64,000 bases of DNA from Bacteroidales bacterium UBA3290. GTDB taxonomy: Bacteria; Bacteroidota; Bacteroidia; Bacteroidales; UBA932. This document shows, in pieces, positions 24,559 to 31,314 of this stretch; position 1 is the stretch's first letter; every line of letters starts with the position of its first letter. The notes under the pieces were generated by a model. The model did no database searches and was not told the DNA's origin. It saw nothing but the letters and a program-made list of their open reading frames with translations. The translations under genes were made by a program, and so were the position numbers. The stretch spans positions 51,847 through 115,846 of the forward strand of contig DETK01000032.1 of assembly GCA_002361615.1 (NCBI GenBank). Reading direction: 5' to 3'.

Positions 24559-25401
24559 CCCCAGGTTCTCCCCGTTGAGGATGCGGCCGAAGTACCAGAG
24601 GTGGAGTTGGAGGGCGTAGTCCCAGTATTTCCAGGAGTGGGTGCCAGGGGAGTAGATTTCGAGGTAGGGGATGCCCAGTTCCTTGCAGCGTTCGCAGAAG
24701 GCGCGGTTGCTGGGATAGAGGCTGTCGTCGTAGCCGCAGCTGACCAGGATGAGTTTGTCGGTGCCTTTGGCGTTCTCGAGCCGGTTGATGGCGGATTCCT
24801 TGTCGTGCCGCTTGTTTTCAGGCGTATAGGGGCCGATCAGTTCTGAGAGGCCGAGCCGGCCGCGTTCGGAATTCAGGTCGAGCACGCCGCTCATCGAGCC
24901 GGCGCCGCGAAAGCGGCTGATGTCGTCGAGGAAGAGGTTGATGGCGCCGTGGCCGCCCATCGACAGGCCGGTGATGAAGGTTTTCTCCGGCTTGAGGTAA
25001 TACTTCTTCATCAGGGTGGGGTAGAGCTCCTGGTCGAAGAATTTCCGCCACTGGCGCTTGTAGGGATCGTCCGCATCTACGTACCAGCTGTCATAGAAGC
25101 CGTCGGGGCAGATAATCAGGAAACCTGTCTGGTCGGCCAACTTCTGGAGTTCGCATTTGTCGCTCCAATTGCGATAGCAGCCGGCCCAGCCGTGCAGCAG
25201 GAAAAGGGCGGGTGCGGGGTCCGGCTCGCCGCAGCATTCCACGCAGTATTCCGGGGCGTAGTTGGCTTCGATCTGCTGCGGGATGAAGACCAGGATGGAG
25301 TCGTTCTCGTGCAGGTTGGGCGAGGTGATCACGACGAGGTCCTGGGCGCTTGCCGCCAGGGACAGGCCCGCGAGCAGGAGGGCGCAGACGATTTTTTTCA
25401 T
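24553..25401 (-). CDS. Secreted alpha/beta-hydrolase esterase (EstA/feruloyl-esterase-like)
   Basis: Predicted exported esterase of 282 residues with signal peptide (MKKIVCALLLAGLSLAASA). The nucleophile elbow is GLSMGGHG, the oxyanion-side motif is FLLHGWAGC, and the acid and His are likely in the CGYDDSLYPSN and PGTHSWKYW regions. This layout matches the esterase D/tributyrin-esterase family (PF00756), which includes feruloyl and acetyl-xylan esterases and S-formylglutathione hydrolase; export favours a polysaccharide or xenobiotic ester. Several Cys residues (CVECCGE) sit in an insertion after residue 50. Start 25401 is chosen as the signal-peptide start. The gene is divergent from the 7TM-HD gene by 49 bases. 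Confidence 0.84.
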   Translation of the reverse strand: MKKIVCALLLAGLSLAASAQDLVVITSPNLHENDSILVFIPQQIEANYAPEYCVECCGEPDPAPALFLLHGWAGCYRNWSDKCELQKLADQTGFLIICPDGFYDSWYVDADDPYKRQWRKFFDQELYPTLMKKYYLKPEKTFITGLSMGGHGAINLFLDDISRFRGAGSMSGVLDLNSERGRLGLSELIGPYTPENKRHDKESAINRLENAKGTDKLILVSCGYDDSLYPSNRAFCERCKELGIPYLEIYSPGTHSWKYWDYALQLHLWYFGRILNGENLGY

Positions 25402-25450
25402 ATTCCGGAGTTTTTTCGTAATTTTACTACTTGACTTGTTTTGCAAATTT

Positions 25451-27481
25451 ATGAAAAATTATCGGATCTATATCTGTTTTATCATCGTTGCGACCCTGAT
25501 GATCGTGCTGTGGCCCAAAGAGGGGAAATTCCAGTACGAATACCAGAAAGGACGTCCCTGGGTCTATGAGACGCTGATCTCGCCGATCGATTTTCCGATT
25601 CTCAAGACCGAGGCCGAAATGTTGAAGGAGAAAGAGGACCGGGCTTCCGAAACGATCGCCTATTACAGTTATGATCCGTCGGTGGCTGCCCCCCGGCTCG
25701 AATCGTTCGGCCACAAGGCTGTTGAACTCAAACTCGACGAGGACCTTACCCGGGAACTCTATACCCACCTGAGCGAAGCCTACGAGCGGGGCATCGTCTC
25801 GGAACTCGTCGCGGACGACCTGTCCGACCAGGTCATCTCGGTCAAGCGCGACAAGCGGATCACCGAGATGCCCGCCGCGGATGTTTTCGACATCGAACGG
25901 GTGTTCCTCGTGCTCAAGTCAGACCTGGTCTATGACTATCCCGAGATGGACATCGATTCCGTCGCCGCGCAGCTCGACCTGCGCTCGTTCATCGTGCCGA
26001 ACCTTTTCTTCGACGAGAACACCACCCGGATGGTCCACCGCGAGGCCGTCAACTACATTTCGCCGACCAAAGGCATGGTCTATGCCGGACAGCTCATCGT
26101 CTCGGAAGGCGAGATCGTGACCAGCGACATCTGCCAGATCCTCGATTCCTACAAGGCGGAATACAAGCTGAGCTACGGCTATTCGGGGTCGCCGAACGCT
26201 CTGTTGGCCAGTCATGTACTGCTGGCTCTCTGTGTGCTGGCCCTGTTCTTTTTCTCCTTGTATTTCATCGACCGCCGGCTGTTGACCGACCTTCCCAAGC
26301 TGATCTTCCTGCTGCTGATGCTGCTGATCGCTTTCCTGGGCGTAGTCATCCTGTTCCGGGTGGACCAGCGGCTGCTCTATCTCTTCCCGTTCGCCGTGAC
26401 GGTGCTTTTCATGAGTGCCTTTTTCCGCGACGAGGTGGCCTTCGCCGTTTTTGCGGTGACCATCATCCCGCTGCTCCTGATTCCCGAGAACGGCGTCGAG
26501 CTGTTCCTGATCAACCTGATCGCCGGAGCCGTGGTGCTGTTTGCCTACAGCCGCCTCAGCCGGGGCTGGCTGCAGTTCCTCAACGCGATTTTTATCTTCC
26601 TGGCCATGGCACTGGTGAACCTGGCCTTCAAACTGGGCGCGGGTGACCTGTCGTATGCCATCAAGTCGGCCAACTTCCTGTTCCTGGGCGTCAATGCCAT
26701 CCTGGTGATTATGCTCTATCCCTTTGTCTTCCTGTTCGAGAAGATTTTCGGGTTCGTGTCCTACTCACGTTTGTGGGATCTGTCGGATACCAACAACAAG
26801 CTCCTGCAGCAGCTGCAGTACAAGGCGCCGGGTACGTTCCAGCACTCGCTGCAGGTGGCCAACCTGGCCGAGAATGCGGTGCGTGAAATCGGCGGCAATG
26901 CGATGCTGGTTCGCGTAGGCGCCCTCTACCACGATATCGGCAAGATGGAGAATCCGATGTGTTTCATCGAGAACCAGGCCGAAGGCGTCAACTACCACGC
27001 CGGCCTCACGCCCGAGGAAAGCGCCCGGGCCATTATCCGGCACGTAGATGACGGTATGGCGCTGGCCCGCAAGGGCAGGCTTCCCGCCGTGGTGTCCGAT
27101 TTCATCGCCTGCCACCACGGGAAATCGCTTACGCTCTATTTCTACAATGTCTATTGCAATGCGGGCGGCGACCCTGCCAACAAGGAGCCCTTTACCTATA
27201 ATGGCCAGTTGCCGCGCACCAAGGAGCAGGTGGTCGTGATGATGGCGGATGCCGTGGAGGCTGCCTCCCGCACGCTGAAAGATTACTCCGAGGAAAGCAT
27301 CTCCGCGCTCGTGGAGCAGATCATGACCAACCGTTTCGACGACTCACAACTCGCGGAAGCCGACATCTCGATCCGCGACATCAATAGCGTCAAGGAGTCG
27401 TTCAAGCGTTACCTGCAGCAGATTTACCACGCCCGGATCGCTTACCCGAAGCGCCAGCAAACGACAGGACAAGGAGCATAA
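25451..27481 (+). CDS. 7TM-HD family phosphohydrolase (PgpH-like)
   Basis: Integral membrane HD-domain phosphodiesterase of 676 residues, the architecture of Listeria PgpH, which hydrolyses the second messenger c-di-AMP to pApA. An N-terminal helix precedes the extracytoplasmic 7TMR-HDED domain (about residues 30-250), then seven membrane helices (about 255-440), then the cytoplasmic HD domain with LYHDIGKMENP and DFIACHHGKS supplying metal ligands. The ATG at 25451 is the family start (MKNYRIYICFIIVATLM); an in-frame upstream extension overlaps the esterase. The last 80 bases overlap the convergent lnt gene. c-di-AMP specificity is inferred from the family. Confidence 0.9.
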   Translation: MKNYRIYICFIIVATLMIVLWPKEGKFQYEYQKGRPWVYETLISPIDFPILKTEAEMLKEKEDRASETIAYYSYDPSVAAPRLESFGHKAVELKLDEDLTRELYTHLSEAYERGIVSELVADDLSDQVISVKRDKRITEMPAADVFDIERVFLVLKSDLVYDYPEMDIDSVAAQLDLRSFIVPNLFFDENTTRMVHREAVNYISPTKGMVYAGQLIVSEGEIVTSDICQILDSYKAEYKLSYGYSGSPNALLASHVLLALCVLALFFFSLYFIDRRLLTDLPKLIFLLLMLLIAFLGVVILFRVDQRLLYLFPFAVTVLFMSAFFRDEVAFAVFAVTIIPLLLIPENGVELFLINLIAGAVVLFAYSRLSRGWLQFLNAIFIFLAMALVNLAFKLGAGDLSYAIKSANFLFLGVNAILVIMLYPFVFLFEKIFGFVSYSRLWDLSDTNNKLLQQLQYKAPGTFQHSLQVANLAENAVREIGGNAMLVRVGALYHDIGKMENPMCFIENQAEGVNYHAGLTPEESARAIIRHVDDGMALARKGRLPAVVSDFIACHHGKSLTLYFYNVYCNAGGDPANKEPFTYNGQLPRTKEQVVVMMADAVEAASRTLKDYSEESISALVEQIMTNRFDDSQLAEADISIRDINSVKESFKRYLQQIYHARIAYPKRQQTTGQGA

Positions 27482-29060
27482 CCAGGAGTGCCAGGAAAGC
27501 GTAAGATGCGATGCGCCCGGTCAGGTCACCATGCTTGACGAAGGGCGTAAGGGTGTCATTGCCGTTCACCGTACCACGCAGCGTAGTTTCCACCCACCAG
27601 CCCGTGGTGGCGTGCACGTCTCCCTTTTGGTCAATCAGACCTGAGGTGCCCGTATTGGCTGCCTGAACGACGTCGCGGCGGTTCTCGATGGCCCGCAGAC
27701 GGGCAAAATTGAAGTGCTGGTGATAGCCCGGCGTGTCGCCCCACCAGCCGTCGTTGGTAATCACGGCCAGGAAGTTGGCTCCTTTGCGGGTTGCCACGCG
27801 CGACCAGTCGCCGTACACCGACTCGTAACAGATCATTACGCCAACCTTCCGTCCGTCGCCGCCCGGAAGGGCGTCCATCTCATCCTGCGTGCCGTAACTG
27901 CTGCTCGATCCGCCGAACTTCTGGATCAGGCGGCCCAGGAAAGGGAATACATACTCATAGGGGATGATCTCCACGCCCGGCACGAGTTTCGACTTGACGT
28001 AAGAGCCGTAAAGGTTCTGCGCGTCCAGCACCATGGCCGTATTGTAGACATCGACCCACTGGCCTTCCCCCTGCGGGCGGGCGCTGCGCGAGGGCTTGGC
28101 CTTCGTCTCGAATCTGCGGTAGGTGAGGGCCCCCAGCAGCATATTGGTTCCGGGATGCCCGGCCAGGAACGCGCGGTAACGCATATAGGAAGGGTTGGTC
28201 TCCGGATGGTCGATATCGATGTTGTAGGTGAAGGTCTCCGGTGTGATGACATAGCGCGTGTCGGGCGTCATCTCTTTTTCCATCAGCTGTACCAGGCGGT
28301 AGTCCAGACCGCTCTGCGGTTCGACGCCGTATTTGTGGAACGGGTCGATGTTGGGCTGGACCACGACCACTTCGAACGGGTCGTCGGATTCCTGATAGGT
28401 CGCATACCGGATCTCCGAGCAGAGAACCGGCACGAAGACCAGCAGCGTTGCGGAGACGGTGCTCCAGCGTCGCTGCATCTGGGTAGTACTGGTCAGCACC
28501 AGGAAAACCAGCATGTTGCAGAGCAGGATCCAGGCGGAGCCGCCCACGGCGCCCGTGACTTCATACCACTGTACGAGACGGGTTGAGGTGGCGAAGGCAT
28601 TGCCCAGACAGAGCCAGGGCCAGGAGAGTTCGATCTCGAAATAGACGTGCTCCCACGCAAGCCAGGTCACGATGAACAGGAGCAGGGACTCGAGTCTTGC
28701 TGCGAAGGGTCGCTTCTCGTGCCGCCGGATGACTTTGGCGCCCCAGCGATAGATCGCGAAGACAGCCGCCATCTGGAGGGCGTTGAGGATGATCGCGGCG
28801 ATGGCGCCCGGCCCCGAGACGAACCAGATCCAGAAAGTGGTGGCGATGTTGAACGCCAGGAACGCGCAGAAGTAGTACCAGAAGGCGTGGCGGACCTTGT
28901 GCACGCGGAGCAGTTCGTCCAGGAAAAACAGAGGTACGAACGCGACGAGGGAAAGGAAACCCAGGTGCGGCACCAGGAACGGAAGGCTCATCAGCAGCGC
29001 GAAACCGGCGGCCAGGAGCCAGAGTCCGCCTTTGGGATATTTGTCGGGAGAGGATGCCAT
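27402..29060 (-). CDS. lnt: Apolipoprotein N-acyltransferase
   Basis: Inner-membrane enzyme that adds the third acyl chain to lipoproteins, 552 residues. Membrane helices occupy roughly the first 220 residues. The periplasmic nitrilase-like domain carries Glu275 (TPETF), Lys358 (KSKLVPGVE) and nucleophile Cys411 (MICYES), the known catalytic triad of Lnt. A final helix near 520-540 and a basic tail close the protein. The C-terminal tail coding overlaps pgpH-like on the other strand by 80 bases. Promoter box at 29086-29093. It would act on lipoproteins such as the one encoded at 43.4 kb. Confidence 0.94.
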   Translation of the reverse strand: MASSPDKYPKGGLWLLAAGFALLMSLPFLVPHLGFLSLVAFVPLFFLDELLRVHKVRHAFWYYFCAFLAFNIATTFWIWFVSGPGAIAAIILNALQMAAVFAIYRWGAKVIRRHEKRPFAARLESLLLFIVTWLAWEHVYFEIELSWPWLCLGNAFATSTRLVQWYEVTGAVGGSAWILLCNMLVFLVLTSTTQMQRRWSTVSATLLVFVPVLCSEIRYATYQESDDPFEVVVVQPNIDPFHKYGVEPQSGLDYRLVQLMEKEMTPDTRYVITPETFTYNIDIDHPETNPSYMRYRAFLAGHPGTNMLLGALTYRRFETKAKPSRSARPQGEGQWVDVYNTAMVLDAQNLYGSYVKSKLVPGVEIIPYEYVFPFLGRLIQKFGGSSSSYGTQDEMDALPGGDGRKVGVMICYESVYGDWSRVATRKGANFLAVITNDGWWGDTPGYHQHFNFARLRAIENRRDVVQAANTGTSGLIDQKGDVHATTGWWVETTLRGTVNGNDTLTPFVKHGDLTGRIASYAFLALLVMLLVLSFAGASGKRSGRGKSAAGNA

Positions 29061-29085
29061 GTTGCGGTCAATCAGTAATGACAGA

Positions 29086-29093
29086 CAAAGATA
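29086..29093 (-). promoter_or_regulatory. -7 box (TATCTTTG) of lnt
   Basis: TATCTTTG on the minus strand, 25 bases before the lnt ATG; part of a divergent promoter region with the LysE gene. Confidence 0.7.
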
Positions 29094-29114
29094 GGTTTTT
29101 TGATGGAATAATGG

Positions 29115-29122
29115 TATATTTG
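29115..29122 (+). promoter_or_regulatory. -7 box (TATATTTG) of the LysE gene
   Basis: TATATTTG on the plus strand, 17 bases before the ATG at 29140. Confidence 0.7.
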
Positions 29123-29139
29123 TCCCCGCTTAGAAGATT

Positions 29140-29799
29140 ATGGTTCTGTTTTTCCTCAAGGCGCTCCTCGTCGGTCTGACCGCGGCCATCCCCCTTGGCC
29201 CGCTGGGGATTATGTGCATCCAGCGGACGCTCAGCAAAGGGCGTTGGGCGGGTTTTGCCGTGGGCCTCGGCTCGTCGGTAGCCGATACGTTCTATGCCAC
29301 CATCGCCTTGCTCTCGGTCTCTTACATCAGCCAGTTCCTCGACCGGAACCGCATCTGGGTAATGCTGATCGGCGGCGCCATCGTGCTCGGCATCGGCCTG
29401 CAGATCGCCTTGAAGAATCCGATCAAGGACCTTCGGCGCCCGATTGCCGGCTCGCTCAGTTCCCGGCGGGCCCGCGACCTGCTGAAAGGTTTCCTGATGA
29501 CCATCACCAATCCCGGCGCCCTGGTGCTGATGCTCGGTCTGTTCGCCTTCTTCGGCCTCGACCTGGGCGACGGCAGTCATCCGGAGGCGGCAGGGTTCGT
29601 CCTGGGAGGTATCTTTCTGGGAACGGCGGCCTGGTGGTTCCTGCTCAGCAGCGGGATCAGCCTTTTCCGGAAACGCTTCCGCTTGCGGCAGATCATCGCC
29701 ATCAACCGCATCTCCGGTATCCTGATCGCTGTCATCGGCCTGTCTTCCCTGGCGGAAGGTCTGGCACAGCTTATTTTTCATCAGTCCTTATTGGGTTAG
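29140..29799 (+). CDS. LysE family translocator
   Basis: Inner-membrane exporter of 219 residues with six predicted helices, belonging to the LysE/RhtB amino-acid exporter superfamily. The family N-terminal motif is clear: GLTAAIPLGPLGIMCIQRTL, followed by GxxVGLGSSVADTFY-like sequence and TNPGALVLMLGLFAFF near the middle. Substrate is probably an amino acid or related metabolite but cannot be specified. The ATG lies 17 bases after a -7 box. The next gene starts 3 bases after the stop, so it is in the same operon. Confidence 0.88.
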   Translation: MVLFFLKALLVGLTAAIPLGPLGIMCIQRTLSKGRWAGFAVGLGSSVADTFYATIALLSVSYISQFLDRNRIWVMLIGGAIVLGIGLQIALKNPIKDLRRPIAGSLSSRRARDLLKGFLMTITNPGALVLMLGLFAFFGLDLGDGSHPEAAGFVLGGIFLGTAAWWFLLSSGISLFRKRFRLRQIIAINRISGILIAVIGLSSLAEGLAQLIFHQSLLG

Positions 29800-29802
29800 G
29801 CT

Positions 29803-30864
29803 ATGGGACTTTTCATCAAGAAAAAGACGAAAGCGGCGCTCGACCGCAAGAAAGTGGTGGTCAGCCACGTCGTGCTGGCTGTCTGCATCCTGTTGATGGC
29901 CATCAATGTGGGTGGATTCATCTTCTTCCCGCGCCTGATGGCGCCCATGTCCATCCTTCTGTCAAACGCGATTACGCTGATTCTGGCCATCATCGCCTTC
30001 CGCCCCATCAATGCGCTGATCGAGAACCTGCTCGAAAAGCGGCAGCAGGAACTGCTCGAGCAGCAGCAGATCGAGCACGAACTGGAGCAGAAAGTGGATT
30101 TGCTGGAAAGCCGTAACCGCGAGCTCGAGAACAAACTCGACACGCGCGCCCAGACGGAAGGCTCGCCCGCGGACATCGACTTCACCTTCAAACTCGAACA
30201 GATGGAGTATGCGAAGAAAGGGTATGTGGTCAAGGAAGAACCGCTGGAATCCTTCGCTTCGGACGACCGTTTCAAGGGCATGATTCCCGACGTGGGCCTG
30301 TTCAACAAGATGCTCGACGCCCTGATGATGAAGGACCAGGGAGTCCGCAAGGTCTTGTATATCAAGAAATACTACTATAAAGTGTCCATCGGCCTGGATT
30401 TCAACCGCATCAAGTTCACCTTCGCGGACGACCAGCTGCTCTTTTCCGGTGTGAAGTTCAGCCGGCTGCACGACATCAGCAGCGAACTGGAACCCGATAC
30501 GGACGACATCGACCACTGCTGGATCCTCAATACGCTCGACGGCTGGGCGGAAATCAAACATTCCAATTACTACGACACCTTCAAGGACGCCTACACCCGT
30601 ATGCAGGAGGCGGAGACACGCGACAGTCTCGAGGCTGAAGTGGAAAGCCTCTGCCAGCAGTACACCAGCATCTTCCGCCGCAACATCCAGGCCCGGTTCC
30701 CCCAGGCCGGGTTCGTGGATAGTATCGAAGACAGCGACCGCAGCTGGTACGCCCTGCGAGAAGGCGGCCAGTACCGGATGGTCCGCGATATTGCGGCCAA
30801 CATGCTGATGCTGACCAACGTGATCGGGGAGACCAAGCAGATTGAAGAACAGGGTCGTCTCTAG
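29803..30864 (+). CDS. Unrecognised membrane protein with coiled coil
   Basis: A 353-residue protein I cannot place in a named family. A basic N-terminus is followed by two adjacent hydrophobic helices (about residues 20-42, VVVSHVVLAVCILLMAINVG, and 48-65), then a Gln/Glu-rich coiled coil at about 75-118 (EKRQQELLEQQQIEHELEQK). The rest is a soluble mixed alpha/beta domain with IKKYYYKVSIGLDFN and a C-terminal helical part. Both helices near the N-terminus imply a cytoplasmic soluble domain. It follows the LysE gene by 3 bases and is probably co-transcribed with it; a role in transport regulation would be speculation. Confidence 0.75.
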   Translation: MGLFIKKKTKAALDRKKVVVSHVVLAVCILLMAINVGGFIFFPRLMAPMSILLSNAITLILAIIAFRPINALIENLLEKRQQELLEQQQIEHELEQKVDLLESRNRELENKLDTRAQTEGSPADIDFTFKLEQMEYAKKGYVVKEEPLESFASDDRFKGMIPDVGLFNKMLDALMMKDQGVRKVLYIKKYYYKVSIGLDFNRIKFTFADDQLLFSGVKFSRLHDISSELEPDTDDIDHCWILNTLDGWAEIKHSNYYDTFKDAYTRMQEAETRDSLEAEVESLCQQYTSIFRRNIQARFPQAGFVDSIEDSDRSWYALREGGQYRMVRDIAANMLMLTNVIGETKQIEEQGRL

Positions 30865-30914
30865 CAGAATTTGACAAAAAAATCAAAGATTGCGAGGAAT
30901 TTCAAAAAGTTTGC

Positions 30915-30922
30915 TATATTTG
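30915..30922 (+). promoter_or_regulatory. -7 box (TATATTTG) of tRNA-Val
   Basis: TATATTTG ends 31 bases before the tRNA 5' end. A possible -33 TTG lies at 30890-30892. Confidence 0.7.
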
Positions 30923-30953
30923 CAGTCCCAAAGCCAAAACGGCCGGGAAAAAA

Positions 30954-31028
30954 GGTCCTTTAGCTCAGCTGGTTTAGAGCGCCTGCTTGACAGGCAGGAG
31001 GTCAGCAGTTCAAATCTGCTAAGGGCCA
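30954..31028 (+). tRNA. tRNA-Val(GAC)
   Basis: A 75-base cloverleaf with acceptor GGTCCTT/AAGGGCC, anticodon stem CCTGC/GCAGG around loop TTGACAG (anticodon GAC), and T-loop TTCAAAT. CCA is not encoded. A hairpin terminator begins 5 bases later. Confidence 0.95.
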
Positions 31029-31032
31029 CAAG

Positions 31033-31067
31033 AAGAAGGAGAACATCGGAAGATGTCCTCCTTCTTT
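31033..31067 (+). terminator. Terminator after tRNA-Val
   Basis: AAGAAGGAG-A-ACATC, loop GGAA, GATGT-C-CTCCTTCTT with one A/C mismatch and a short T-rich end. It lies directly behind the tRNA. Confidence 0.8.
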
Positions 31068-31075
31068 CATTTTCA

Positions 31076-31106
31076 GAGGGCGTGCTCCGCTTCGGAACAC
31101 GCCCTC
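31076..31106. other. Second hairpin and leader-like segment before the M14 gene
   Basis: GAGGGCGTG pairs with CACGCCCTC (31076-31084 with 31098-31106), extended by TCC/GGA across one mismatch. No T-run follows, so it is not an obvious terminator. The remaining bases to 31264 hold an AAACTTAAAC-type repeat, a six-codon ATG frame at 31134 and a small AACTTC/GAAGTT hairpin, but no supported gene. Confidence 0.6.
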
Positions 31107-31264
31107 CTACTAACCTAAACTTAAACTTAAACTATGAAAAACTTCGAGCGTTGAAGTTGCAAAACCTATGCCATCTTCCGGATTATGTCATAGTCTGATT
31201 CAGGCGATTGTTAGCACTTATCGGAAGAGGTGTTTTCTCGTGCCGCAGCTGCTCTTTTTTTTCG

Positions 31265-31272
31265 TATCTTTG
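31265..31272 (+). promoter_or_regulatory. -7 box (TATCTTTG) of the M14 peptidase gene
   Basis: TATCTTTG lies 42 bases before the ATG at 31315, downstream of a T-run. This excludes upstream in-frame starts as the main start. Confidence 0.65.
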
Positions 31273-31314
31273 AACTGGCCTGTGGCGTCCTGCCGGCCGA
31301 TAATACCTGTCGCC

